A stretch of 64,000 nt of DNA from positions 9,836,359 through 9,900,358 of the forward strand of contig NC_033633.1 of assembly GCF_001540865.1 (NCBI RefSeq). Reading direction: 5' to 3'. A program made the position numbers and the translations under genes. Below are positions 20,460-34,400 of the stretch, in pieces. The DNA is from Ananas comosus. Taxonomy: Eukaryota > Streptophyta > Magnoliopsida > Poales > Bromeliaceae. Every line of letters starts with the position of its first letter. The first letter of the stretch is position 1. The notes beneath the pieces are model-generated. The model did no database searches. It was not told the DNA's origin and was given only the letters and a program-made list of their open reading frames with translations.

Positions 20460-23400
20460 TTGCCCTTACCTAGACAATGTTGATCGCCAGGTTATACTCT
20501 CTCTCTCTCCCTCTCTACATCTGGAAGCAGAAGCTTTAGAGTTGATGCTCTTGGTTTTGGGCCCAGAATCCATCTTGAAACCTGCTAAAGAAATGCTTTT
20601 TTGAATCTACTCGTCCGGAGCTTCTATCAAGCTAATCTGCGAAGAGAGCTGCTCATATTATTGTTTCCAATAAAGAACATGGAATGTGTTGAGTCTAAAA
20701 ATATTCATACACCATTTTCTAGTGACTTAGGGTTAGGGAGCATTTGGATTAACGGAGTTTTTGATTTGGCCTTAAAAAGCAAATTTCCTACGAGTCGAGA
20801 TATTAGTTTTGTCGTCCATCATGAAGACATAGAGAAGATCCGGTAGCTAATCATTAGCTTAAATTTTCAGGAACAATTTCTCTTTGAAATCGTCTGAATA
20901 TCCCGGCATTGTGCTAGTTGTTGGGAAGATCAATATTTTTACTATCGTCGAAGTTGATTTTCAGCCGAACTGCAACTACATTAAACCAATCGCCCCCTTA
21001 GGCTTTTAGAGAAGAATGGTCGTTTTATATGCTATTTGTGGATTTCAAGTCCATTTCTGGGGCCCATCGAAGAGTCTCAAGCCCAGAAACGGGTTTGTAT
21101 CATAGAATGCGTTTCTTTGGACCGTCTAGCCGCCTGAGCCTTCTTAGTGCTTCAACATTGATATCTTGCATAGTTTCTCTGCTTCCCTCTACTCATTTTG
21201 TCTTTTGTTTCATAATATTAATGTTAACGCTTTCAACAAAATGAGCAACATGTGATGACAAGCTATAAATCATAACTTCTATTTGAGGACAATAGAAGGA
21301 AAGCATTTTGATTAGTAGTCTTTTGGTTTTTACTGTCAAGAAGGGGATTTGAACTATGAGAACTGGCATGTTCCTAAAATAACGTGTTTTAACTCTTATA
21401 TAGAGTCGCAGTGGGTGGGCATTTAAGTAATCATCTTTTCACCATCTTTGTCATGATAATGACTGTTATTATTTATGCCATTTTCTATTCATATTATTGT
21501 TGAATGCCGCTATTTGATTCCTGGAAATATACAACAGATAGAAATAATGAACTGTCTTCCTGCAATTTAATAATAAATAAGTAGTTTGTGGGCTACTTGG
21601 AGAGTTCTCTTGCTGGTTTGTCTCATATTATTTGTTCATTCTTTTGCAGGTCTTGAACTTTGATTTTGAGAAATTTTGCTCTATCTCTCTGCCAAATTTG
21701 AACGTATATGCATGCTTAGTTTGTGGGAAGTACTACCAAGGAAGAGGTCTCAAGTCTCATGCATATACACATAGCCTTGAAGCAGGCCACCATGTTTATA
21801 TTAATCTCGAGACCGAGAAAGTCTATTGTCCTGCTGATGGATGCGAGATAAATGATCCATCATTACATGATATCCGACACGTTCTTAACCCAAGGTATTG
21901 CAGCTGGTTACTTCATGCTTTTAGCAGTATTACTTGTATGATTAGCTATATCATGTATTCCTTGCTGGTCAAATATTCAAATCCTTGTTTAATGTGTTCC
22001 TTCTAGTTTATTACTATTTCTAGGTTTAGATCTAAATTGATATAACTGGATTGAGATGAACTTTTTCCATGTTGTCGAATTTATATGTAGATGCTCAAGT
22101 TTAGTTTCTTTTCCTATTGCAAAATTGGAAGGAAAAGTGGGTAGGAAGAGGAATTCTTACATCCCTAAATTGAGCTGTTAGTAGAAGATTAAAAGTGTCG
22201 TCACTCTTTTTTGTATGTGCTTTTCATTGATATTGAAGAGGCAATTTTTTTCAATAGGCAGTAAGTATGTGCTTTTCATTGATATTGAAGAGGCAAATTT
22301 TTTCCAGTAGGCGGTAAGTAGAAAAACTTGCTCTCTTGTAGGCATGCTGCTTTTAGTACTTTTTTTTTTAGATTAAGATTGTGAAAATGTTAATCTTCTG
22401 CTTCTCATTAGATGAATGGATTCTAGCGATTAGACAAAGAAATAAAAAGAAAAGGTGCAGGATTTGTTATTACAAGGAAAGCTTTATATGAAGTCACTAA
22501 ATCTACTAAATCCACTTACAAGGAAAGCTTTATATGAAGTCAACTAAATCTACTAAATCCACTTCTAATAATAAGTGCTCTTCTTTGTCTTCATTTTCAA
22601 ATGAATACTTTTCTTCCTGATATTAAACTTATGATTTCAAATATTTATGGTTTGAGCATTGTTAATCTCTCAAAGCTTGTCAAAGTAGCATGCGGAATAT
22701 ACTTCTTTCCCCTTTAATATAGCTGTTTGCAAACATATATTCTTTTAGTTTTTAATATATGCTTGTGTTTTTCTGCTATCTATCTTGTTTACGCATCATT
22801 TCCATTTTCATTAGAATTTTAATCTATTCTGGTTACTAAATTATTTTACTTTCATGTGTAGATTCTCTAGAGAGCAAGTCCTACATCTTGATGAAAATAG
22901 GCAATGGTCAAGAGCACTTGACGGCTCCAATTATCTCCCTGGAATGGTAAATTTCCATGCATTTTGTGCAAATTTCTCCCCGCACACATAAATACTCATA
23001 GAAAGAAAGAAACGTAAAGTCATTTCGGAGAGAAATATCAATACTTGTGGTTATGCATACTTGTGAAAGTTTGCAAATGATATTCGATGCCATGGTATGC
23101 TGAAAATAGTGTAAATGATAATTCGATGCCATGGTATGCTTAAAATAGTAGTCCATTACTTCTAGGTCAGATTATGAGGTAAAAAGCATACAGCAGAAAT
23201 ATATGCTGAATGGTATTTTGCTTACTGTTGCCTTTCTTCTTTTTTTCCCCCCTTCAATCAATGAAGGAAAATTCAACGTCAAAACTAAATATATAGTTTT
23301 TCTTCGTCTTCGTCTAGACTCTAGACCTCTTGCATGTTTGTGGAATTATTGATGGCTGATAATTTGTCTCTATTTTATTGTGCCAAGAATTTTTTAACAA

Positions 23401-24101
23401 TCACAAATGAATTTCTTATCAATTTAATGAGAGTTGATGACTTGACAACTGGTTTAAAGGGAGGCTGAGCACTAACTTTGCTCTTGCTAAAATGTAGTTA
23501 CATCACTTTTTTTGGGGGGGTTATTATGTTTAGGTTGTTATCTTGATTATTTACATGGATTAGTTAATTAGAAAGCAAAAACAGCCTTTATCTATATGTC
23601 TATTTACTGATGCTGACATGAGATGATAATATTTGAAGCAAATACAAGAGTACCGCTTATATCGCAATTCATAGAAACCCATGAAGAAATTATAAATTCT
23701 GCATCTGTGCTACTTGTAATAGAATTCATAGAAATTGGAACCAATATATATATATATTTCTGAATGATTGCGTCATGTTTTCAGTTGTTCAACTCCAGGG
23801 ACAGTTGATTTGTATTGAAACAATCCAGGCAGAATATTCTTTATGTCAATCCTGGGATAGTTCAATAGTAATCTTTTCTTTATCTTGTTCTTTTTTAAAA
23901 AAATTTCAGGTGGTCTTAATAACATTAAGGAGACTGATTTTGTTAATGTCACAATACAATCCTTAATAAGAGTCACTCCCTATCAACATAGCAAGTCCCC
24001 CCTCGATCATCATTTTGGAGAACTGACTCGCAAGATTAGGCATGCAAGGAACTTCAAGAGGCAGGTTGATTTTTCCAGCTTTTAGTTAACTACCTAAAAG
24101 T

Positions 24102-24326
24102 CACGTTTGGTGCCCAGGATTGGATTAGATAGGATAAGAAGAGCATTTGATGTTGGACAGAGGGTTCACTGACTTGGAGGTCTCAGAGGGTCGCAATAGG
24201 TGGGGAGTCCAGTGATGTACAGCAGGAGTTTTTCGCCACTTCCAACTGCCTCCAAGTTGCTATATCTTCGCACCAACATCGCTCTATCATTTTATACAGG
24301 TACAATCCAATCCTGGCTGCCAAGTG
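24102..24326. mobile_element. MITE candidate in a USP39-like intron
   Basis: The left end TTGGTGCCCAGGATTGGATT and the reverse complement of the right end, TTGGCAGCCAGGATTGGATT, match at 17 of 20 positions, 225 bp apart. Both may extend outward to a CAC terminus. No target-site duplication was identified. The element sits just after exon 23910-24064. Confidence 0.6.
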
Positions 24327-25056
24327 GGCATTTCGAGACATGCAACAGATTCTTTTCTTTTGGCCGTAACTCTGTCCGTCTTCAGGTCAGTCCACATGAG
24401 TTCCTGCAGGCAGTTATGAAGGCCAGTGATAAGAGGTTTCAAATTGGTGCACAGTCCGATCCTGTGGAGGTTGTGTCCTGGCTTTTGAATACACTGCATG
24501 CAAAATTAAGGAGCTCGAAGAAGGAAAATAGGAGCATTATACATGACTTCTATCAGGTTTTGGTTGCACAACTTTTTCTCTCTTTTTTTCCTGGGGTTAT
24601 TATGTATATATCCTACAAAATTTCCTATTTACATATTTATCTCCCATATAATCTGAATTTTCTCATATACTTCTTGAAAGTGCATTTTCTTGCAAAAATG
24701 TCATCTCCAATTCATTGGAGAGAGTTGGCTTAGTGTTGGAAAATGTTTTTAAGCAGTACTTTAGTAAGTACAAGGGTAGCAAAAATGACTGTGAAGGGAA
24801 AATAGGAAAAATTCAAATTTTGCGAGGACATACATGTAAAAAAAAAAAACTCTTTTTTTTGGGTTCAGTGTCGTCTTGTATCATACGTATGACAGAAGGA
24901 TTGTGGCAGGGGGAACTTGAAGCTGTTAAGGAGATCCATAAAATGACCTCTTCTGGAAAAGAAAGAGAATGGTGAAGCGGAGAACCGCGTAGCTGTTTCA
25001 GAGGGTGGAGCAACAAATGTGAATGTCGTGGCAGAAGTGTCTAGAGTGCCATTATT

Positions 25057-25835
25057 CTTTGGTATTTCACCCTTTATCTGACTGATGGGTTAGAAGTGAA
25101 ATTATATGATTTGATCAAACTGTGACCATTATCGAAAAAAATATTACAACTGTTTCAGGATAAATAGCTCCAGGTGATAATGGTACCCCAACAATTATCA
25201 GTTTATACGAGGTAAGAGAAAGCGAGTGGAATTCTATTGTTATAGTTATTACACCATCCATCAATTGAAATAATGGCTCCAAAGAATACTGTGCTTCCTA
25301 CTTAGGCTTGAATCTGTTACTTCCTTGCATTCCACACTATCACTAATAAGAAGTGCATGTTTGTCCTTGTAAAGAGGCAGGTGACGAAACTTGAAAAAAA
25401 TCCTATCCCTCTGTTAGTCTTTTGTCTTAAAGAATTCTATTTGTGATGTATTCTCTATGATAAACGTTGCAGGTATGAGATTAAAGTGAGGGAGCAACAA
25501 GAATCATTAAGAAACCAGAGGAAATTACAGGTTTGAAATTAGAATCTTTACAAATTTTCCACCTCTTAAATGGCAACTTGCCTTATTTTAATTAGGATTA
25601 GCAGGTTGTTTACATTGCCTACCAAAGCCTCGTTGGGTTATGCTTACTTTTATGTTTTTTTTTTTCAAAAACCAAATTGTATACAATTGAATGCACTAGT
25701 GTATGATTGATTGGTTGCAATCCGTTCATATATGGTGTTTGTTTGCCATTAAAGCGAAAAAATTTACTTTTTGGTTGCGATTTTGTTTTCCTTAACTTCT
25801 CTGTTCTTATTATTGTCGTGAGCTTGCAAACTTGG

Positions 25836-25866
<31 letters not shown>

Positions 25867-27665
25867 GCAAAAAAGAAGTTAGTATTAAATATTTGTTTTT
25901 GTTGTCAAACAAATCCAATGGATGTATAGATTGCAAGCAACATGTCGTCCGCCAATGTATTCCAATGAATAGAATCTTAAATTTTAAAAAAAAGGGCATC
26001 ACTAACCGTTAACAAAATGAGGCTTAAAAAAAAATAATAATAATAATGGGGAAAAAGAAAAATCACTAACCAATGTACTGTAACCTAATGAGGCCTACTA
26101 GTTTAGTTTCCTGATTTAGATATAGCCACTTTCTTTATTGGCTTTCTCATAAGCTATCTTCTGGCATCCTCAGTAAAGTTTATTGTGAATATTTTAACCT
26201 AATCAGGTGACTTAAGAGCCGTTGCTGTAACAAATGAATCCTTTGTATGCTTGATTCTAAAATTTCAGTTTCCAATTTTTTTGTGGTTTATGCATGCAGT
26301 AATTATTTCTGTTAAATAAAGTCTTCTCCATATATGTTCAGCTATATCTCCGACATATCTGTGACGTTAAAATGTTTGTTGTAAATTTGTAGGTCGGTAC
26401 TGGTGTTCGTGCAGAAAAGATAAGGACATACAATTACAAGGTCAGAAATAATTTTTCTATCACTTCTAGACTCATGAGCTAATATTACATGATTTCCCAT
26501 TACATGCATGAGGATAAGACTAGCTGCGCATTTCAAGTAGTTAATATTAAATTTTCTTTGGCAGGGACCTTATTCTTTATTAATCATAGGAGCTGGGATT
26601 TTTAATCTTCAGAAACTTACTAAAACTTGTATATGGTTTTGTAGGACAACAGAGTAACTGACCACAGATTGAAGATGAATTTTGAGCTTACATCCTTCCT
26701 TTCAGGAGATATTGAGACAGCGGTTCAGGTATGCCTTCGCAAGGAATGCCTTTCTTTTTTCAGATGTTAAGGTATAGCTTAGTTTGACAAAGAATGTTAG
26801 CCCCAAACAGAGCTGAATACAGAGAAACATTGATATAATCGACCAATATGATAGTAGGGCTTCATCCTAGTTGTAACATGCTTGGTAAATATATAAAAAA
26901 GGTTACCAAAATGAGTTGCATTATTAAAATGTCAAAACCTCTGGTCTTTGGTGGTTTGGGCTTGCTATACAAAGCCTTAAGGGTGGAGAAATGAGTATCA
27001 GCATGCATGTAATTTTCTAGATTTTTGCTTGATGAGTTGTAACTTCTCAAATGAGGAAATTGATTAACACAACCTTTTCGCATATTGTGGAATATGAAAG
27101 AAAATATAAAAACATCGCTTTATACCATCTCAAGTTTTTGGAGAACAATGGTTATTTCATAAAACTTAACATGGTATTAGAGTAGAAAATCCTGAGTTTG
27201 AGTCCTGCCGGGCTTCTGGTGTTATTTAATTTCCTCTTATTTAGCTTAACTCCATGTCTTGGCTCTATCAAAAAATTTCAAGTCCAAACATAATGAAGAG
27301 TGTTGAATATAAAAAATATAGGTTTTCCTTTATTAATTGTTTAGGTGTAAAAGAATCGGTCCAAAGTGCCAAAATGTGCAAATTTAGAATAAGTAAACAG
27401 AGAGACATAGGCTTGGGGGAAGGTGAGGAGGTAGAGAAGTTTCATTCCCCAAAATCTAAACATGTCACGATTCGAGTGTATGTGATACTCCAGGGAGAAA
27501 GTTTTTTGGGGTAGTATTTCCCCAAAAGAACAAAATATGCTCGACGAATTTGAGTTCGGAGTTTTCATTCCCCTAAATATGCTTTTCCTGCAGGGATGTG
27601 CAGCCATGGAGCAGAAGGAACTGCTGGAGGAAATGGCCGAGTCGGTTGGTTGGACAGCTACTTGA
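25057..27665 (+). pseudogene. 5'-truncated release factor 1 copy (exons 11-14 only)
   Basis: Four exons match the last four of the upstream gene with intact junctions: 25473-25530, 26393-26440, 26645-26728 and 27594-27665 (stop TGA). Changes are Ala to Val in the GTGARAEK segment, and Ala to Gly and Ala to Trp in the last exon. The exons with the recognition loop and GGQ are missing, so the copy cannot encode a release factor. It is a passenger of the segmental duplication. It remains convergent with cullin B, as the parent is with cullin A. Confidence 0.92.
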
Positions 27666-28447
27666 TCAAATAGTTTATCTATCCGATTCTCGCTGATAGC
27701 GAGCCTCTGATTCCGGGTTCTCAAGAAACTTGATCAAAGCGGCCTGATCTCGCCAATCCATATCCTAACCTCTCGGAAGTTGATTCCTGAAGCAATGATT
27801 CTCGGAGATTATTGGCGCTCTTGTTGACAGGAAATCACTTGTTTCTGTTCACAGACTTGAACAGTTACTCATTTGTAGTGGCTATTGTAATTTTAAGCTG
27901 AAATTTTGATTGAGAAATACATTGTCTTTTGCTAATGACCAAGTTGCCGAACATACACGAAGATGTCGTTATTTACGTTAACTATGGCCGTTTCAGATGA
28001 TCAACTTTTAAAAGTTTTTGCTTTGCTACGTAGTCTCTCGTTTCGTTTGGTTTTAATCATTTGATGGCTCTTCTGTAACATAACTGTGTTAAAATTCCAT
28101 TGAATATTATTTATAAGTAAAAATATATAAGTATGTCGCAAAATTTAATGAAACATCTCGTCGTCAGAGTTTCATCTTAATCAACCTATAAAATGAGATG
28201 TATCAAATTTTACACAAAGTTAAAATCTACATTAAAGAGAAAATCGCCGCCCTCAGAAAGGCATATAAACCTCGAAAGATGTAACAGTATCTCGTTCTTA
28301 TGCCGTCAGATTCGCCGTCAGAACAAAACTTTAGAAACTTTTGTTTCAAAGAAAGGAAACAGAACCGCCGTTCTTGTGCTGTCAGATTTGCCGTCAGAAC
28401 AAAACTTCAGAAACTTTTGTTTCAAAGAAAGGAGAGAGAGCCGCCGA

Positions 28448-31400
28448 TCAAGCCAAGTATCTGAACAAGCTAGGGTTATCGTCATCTCTCTCCAAATACT
28501 CTCTCGTGATGAGATCCTCGATCCGCTTCTTTATCACCTTCAAGTCCGGCTATGAATCGCAAACACAATAAAAGATGTCTCTCTCGGTAAAAGAATACTA
28601 CGAAAATAAAATGCAACATAACATTGTGCGAAATACAACCTCAAACACAGTAATATCTATCGCAAATTTTGGTTTAGCATAGCCTTGTAAATGGAACTTG
28701 TGATTCTTTTAATTCTCTCAGAAACCAAATCTTACGGTGATGCATCCCCATCTCCTACTGAACCAATCAACTTATCACCGGTGTTTCGAATTTGTAATTT
28801 TTTTTACCTTCTTTTCACTATTTATGTCGGACAATATGCTAATTTGTCGTATATAAGAGATATATAAGTTTCTACTGATCCCTAATATAGATATTAGAGA
28901 GTACTAGCATTATATAATTCCGATTATTACAACCAAATAAACCAAGTGATTAATGATAAAAATTTTATAAATCATAAATCCTGGCTCTAGTTAGGCTCAT
29001 ATTAACTTGCAGTTACATATTTCGGCCATTATTAGCAAAAATTGAGGGTTTCAGAATGTTGGTTCTGTCGGTTTAACTAAATTGTATCATGCCAACAAGT
29101 AAAAGTCACTAAGAAGGAATAAAAGCATGAACATGATCATTAAGAAGTTCGGAGAAAAGAGAAGTACCTTGAACATGTGACTGAGCTGTTCGATGCATTC
29201 CGTTACCAGCTGTTGATGGCCTAAAACTTTACGGCTCTTCATGATACGCACGATTGCGGCATCGATAGAAAATCTTCTGTCCTTGTCGACATCTTCGATT
29301 ATTTTCTTCTTCTCCTCTAATAGGGGGAGAGGTATCTGTAACCCAAATAAGTCATATTAATGTATACATGACACACTATACGAGGACAACAGATGGATGG
29401 TTTTTCTCTAATTTTTTTTTCCTTCATTACATTCTGTGGGCTAAATTTTCTTGGGTTGTTTGCATATATACACCAGCAAATATGCGAGTCACCAAAATAC
29501 CCCCAAAAGTCTTGCTAAGTTGCGCGTATGCCAACGAAAATCGACATGAAAAACTTCCACTGATATCGCTAATTTTTTTTCTCCCGTAGATACCATGAAC
29601 GTGGCACACGCGCAAATAAACAAGGTATTCAGGAACATGCGCACAAATACAAAGCTCGCACGGTTATCAATGCAATGTTCTTACTGAATGGGTAAGTATG
29701 CAAAAAACCATTTTTTTTCTTGAATTGACTGAAATACCCCTGAGGCAATTTGTGGAAAAGTTGTGCACAGACAGAAAGAAATGAAGCAATTGTGCAGCAT
29801 CTTGGAGAGGTGTTTTTTAAAAATGCAAGTAGAAGATTATACCTTGATTCTTCTCATCTTGTCGGTGAACTTCAAATTGAACTCAAAAACATCAGTCGGA
29901 GAGATGGATTTGGTATTCGGCTCTTTTGTGAGAATCTTGTATCTCGCGCAGGAAAGGGAATGCAGCAACCTGACAACATCGTTCTCCGACAATTGCAGCT
30001 GCTCCACAATATCCGAATAACTCAATCTATCCGCGGCATTTAATAGCAGCAAAAGAGCAGCCTGTCAAACAAGAAAGACTGTCAGTCTGTCACTACAAAA
30101 TTTGACAGCAAACGCTTTTTGGCTTTTATACTACTTTACATAATGTTGTGATCAAATTGTACTAAAGCGAACAGAAAACAAAAACCTGATAGGTTGTGAC
30201 AATCAGCTCCATAGTTTTGGGCTCGAAGTTGCCGTTGACAATGCAGGTGCCTAACGAGAATATCCATGTAAGCTTCCTGCGCTTGGTTTTCATTGCGTAA
30301 AACTCTTTGAAAACCCCAACGCACTTCAGCTGGAAAAGGAAAGAAAATTCAAACAATTTAGCCAAATAATACGAGCACAAAAATAGCCCTAGAGGAAGAA
30401 TGAAATCGGTTACCATCTCGGCAGGAAGGCTGACGTCAAAGGATTTGTAAGTAGGCCAGATTCCGGCTGTCAAAACTGTCACCGTGAAACCTAGATCGAG
30501 ATCCACATGAGGGTCAGAATCTAAATACTCCTCAAAGATCGCTTGGTTTTCTCTCGCGAGTGTAATATCAGTAACCATTCCCTCCATTTTTGAAGTGAGT
30601 TGCCCTCCGCACTGCTACTTCAACTTCGCGAGAAAACTCCTTTCATGCTCATCACTAGCATTTCTGTCGAAAAGCAACCTCCTAGCGAGCTTCTTCCTAC
30701 AGATTATTTTACATAAATAAGTCGATAAGCCTACGAAAGTGATATCACTAGAATAAGAGTATAAAAGCCATTGCAACAGATAAAATCAGTTACCTGTAAA
30801 ACTCTGCAAAAAGGTCCTTGTCGTGGATAAAAGCGAGCAACTTTACGACCTGAGAAGTATAACTATTCAGATGAGATGAGCAAGACTAAAGAGTTGTATA
30901 AGATACAGAGACATCCAATGAAATTGGAACGACACGGAGAATATTAGCATTGGCCCTGCACAAGGATGATACGCACAAATCGAGAAATGGTTCAAAATTG
31001 TGTTATGTTGTTTTTCCTGGGTGAAATTCAATGTACAGGTTTTGTTTATGCCTTTGATAGGGAGGGAAAACACTCTTCGTTCGACAGGTCTGTACACGTA
31101 CCCGCATTGTCTCCGCTGTGCAATGGGGTAGGGCGCGACAGATTAAGGTGCACAAGAAGAGTGACGAGAAAAGCTAGTGAGAGGGATTTACGTACCGTCT
31201 CGAGCATCTCTTCAATAGCTTCACCACTTAGTTTCTCGCCTCCGCTATTCTTTAGCGCATTATCACAAAAGCTAGCCAACAACTCCGCGCTCGAACTCCC
31301 CACGATGTTCTTGTTGCAGAAAAACTCGCACGCCTCTCTGAGCGCCTAATGTAGGGGAGGAAAAGGTGAAAAATATCCTCTTTTTTTCCCTCGAGATTTG

Positions 31401-34400
31401 GAAAACAAGAGCAGTACTAACCTTATGGAAAAGGGAGTCATTCTGGAAGCAATCATTCACATAGGCCAAGTTCTTGTCGTGAAGCTCGATAACTTTTCTA
31501 ACGAAGCTCTACGATTTGAGAATCGACTGGTTAGAACAAGTAGTGCTAGTAGCCAAATCAATCAGTTTGGAAAGACAAAAAAGTGTAGAAGACAAACCTG
31601 TTCTTGCAGACCGACAATGTCCTTTTTATTCCCCTGCAGAGACGTTGTTACAATTAGAGAATAAAAAAAATTCAGATATACACCGAAAGAATCGGATTAA
31701 AAATCCTCAAGAGTTGTCACTAAATCCAACAGATAGATAATCAAAAGTTCTCAATGACCATCAACTTAACTACTTTCATGTATTTATAATTTCTCATAAT
31801 TTTAGCTTCTCGTAGCGGAACAAACTAAGGTGAAACTCAAAACTTGCCGCATAACATAATAAGATGAGAGAAGTGATGTTCACCTGCTTATTGCTAGCAG
31901 AATTCTCCGCTTGCTTCACCAGCGCAGTACCTTCCGCAACGACATGCTACATAAAAGCGATCATTCTAGAAGCTGCGAAAAACAAGCAAAACAAAAAGAA
32001 AGGAGCACAATGTACAAAGTAAGCAAAGACGAAGCGTCCGAACCTGCTTGAACATCTCCGAAACTTGTTCTAGCACATTAGTGATCTTACTGAACAGCCT
32101 ATACATTCTCGAAAGATCGTCCACCTAACACACAAAGAACAAGACACATGACCGTCAATCTCCGTCGCCATAACAAAAGAAAAGAAAAGAAAAGACAGAA
32201 AGAAAGAAAATCCTTTTTTTTTTTATCTATTTGACCTTCTCGTCGCGAAGCAATGCACGGAAGCCGAAATATTCGTTCTCCAAAAGCTGGCTCACGTGCT
32301 CAATCAGTAACTTACGTTGTACTTTCTGTCGACATCACAAGAATGAGAGAAAAACTAAATTATGGAATCAATAACGCAAAGATTCTGGTAACAAAAAGTG
32401 TCAGGACCTCTCAGCACGAACCAATAAAATCGGAGAGATAAATATATACCTTCAACAATTTCTCTCCGCTGTAATAATGCAGGTAATGAGCAACTCTTTC
32501 CTTTTCGATCTTTAAGCACTCCTCAGCCTACAACAAGCAACAAAATATCCGTGTAATTTCACGTCTACTCGTCGAACAAGAGTTTTCGTATATTCATCAT
32601 ATTAAAGGAATTACGTACATTTCGCATGTAATCCGAACACGACTTCTCCAAAATCCACTCTGAAGCCTTTCGAGAATAATATGCAGAAGTATGCTTGAGG
32701 AAGAATTTTTCAAAATCTTCTGTGTAGTAGTCCAACTCCGACGCTCCAATCTCGACAAAAATATCCACGATATTCTTCACTAAGTCTTTGTCGATTTGTT
32801 CGCCTTCACGTTCTTGATCAATCTATATATCAAATTGTATAGTTAGCACTTAGCAACGCGAAAAGCTTAGAAACTAATGCGGTCAAAAGTTTAGAAAGAT
32901 GTGCAGCTACGTACCAACGAGATCACTGCATCTTTCGCTTTGCCCTTCACCTCTTCATAAACCTGAAGCAAACCAGAGAAAAGAGAAACACATAGGATAG
33001 CTATTACATTCGAAATAGTAGATAAAAAATAGTTAAAAAAGAATTCGTCGATTACTGAACAAACACATAGGATTATCTTTTTACTAAGTTTTCACAAGAA
33101 ATTGAACAATGATGCCAAATTATGCATTTGAAAGTGTAGAATAATGAGTGAGACAAGGGTGTTAAGTACGCGGATGGTATCGTAATCCAGCAAATTCTCG
33201 AGAAGAAAAGCAAAATAAATAACTCTACGTGCCAGTCACATACTAGATTGCGAAAACACGTCAGAGCGACGGCGCTAAGATTAGGCTTTTTCGACTTCTT
33301 AACGTAGTGACGCTCGAGATGATCGAAAAAACGTGAGAGCCAGCGAAACATAAGTCGATGATTCGACCACTGTTTAAGTAGCTCCTTCAACATGAATTCA
33401 TCGTGCTTCTCTCTCAACGAAGGCAACGCCTGCAGTTCATGAAGTTTTTCGCGACTTACAATACGCAAAAAAGGACTCGACAAAGTACTTTTCATCTATG
33501 TATTACAAAGAATTATGCTATTAGCAGGTAAAAATTAATACTAACGGAAGAATACATTGAATCTTGTCATATCTGTTACTGTCATAAATAATAGTACTCA
33601 CCACTGAAGTGATGTAGTCATTGAACACCGACTTATACTTGTCATACAAGTCCTCGTCGTACCGATAAGGACTTTTTTGCGAGCACATCATGTAAACTGT
33701 TCTGATCCAAAACAATACCACCAGAATAGTTGTTAACATTGAAAAAAAAAAAAAATCCAAAAACTAAAGGTGTTAGAATGTTTCAAAAACAATTTCATTA
33801 AAGAAAAGAAAGCAGATACATGTAAAAAGTTGTGCACCCTACAAAAATTAAAAATAAAGGGATAGTTTCATATTAAATTCTATAGAGTTTTAAAATTGTG
33901 GACTGTCCCTATAAAGTTTTAGGGGTAAACTTCAAATTGCCCCTTGTGGTTTAGCTCGTTTTCACTTCGCCACTCCGCGGTTCAAAAAGTCTCACTTTGC
34001 CCCTCCATACAGTTTAGCATATTTTTCACTTTGCCTAAAATTGTTCGATAAAATAAAAGATAAACTGCATGGGAGTAAAATGAAATTTCTCAAACCGCTG
34101 GGTGGTAAAGTGAAAATGAACTAAAACACATGTTCAGGGGGGCGAGGGGCGCAATTTGAAGTTTAACCTAAAGTTTAATGAGTCCTTTTGCCAGAATTGA
34201 AAGTTCAGACTCTTATTTGCAAATAAGCTAAAGTTTTAGGTGATCTCCGTACATTTTACCCAAAAAAACTAAGAAGATAGAGAGAGAACCATACAAGTAG
34301 AAATTTATGTATGCCTTGGCGCTAAAATTGGTTTCATCTCGTCCTTGTAAGATGTTCTTGACCTTCCTAATCCCTTCCTCTACGAAGCCCCATCCCACCT

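Larger units (their letters stand above)
20209..25075 (+). pseudogene. USP39/SAD1-like tri-snRNP protein gene, truncated and frameshifted
   Basis: USP39 (yeast Sad1) is a catalytically inactive ubiquitin-protease-like splicing factor of the U4/U6.U5 tri-snRNP. Exons seen: 20209-20490 (acidic, Gly-rich, ends DCPYLDNVDRQ), 21650-21894 (ZnF-UBP: CLVCGKYYQGRGLKSHAYTH), 22862-22946, 23910-24064, 24386-24556 and 24910 onward. Breaks: exon 1 needs two frame changes, because the ATG and DCPYLD share a frame while the middle GSLLGLAGYKGDEDEE is in another. Exon 4 is one base off the incoming phase and lacks about ten residues after IRVTP. Exon 6 changes frame near 24956 and runs into release-factor intron DNA at about 25057. 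The C-terminal UBP half is absent. ATG 20209 lies head-to-head with the cullin promoter array. Confidence 0.85.
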
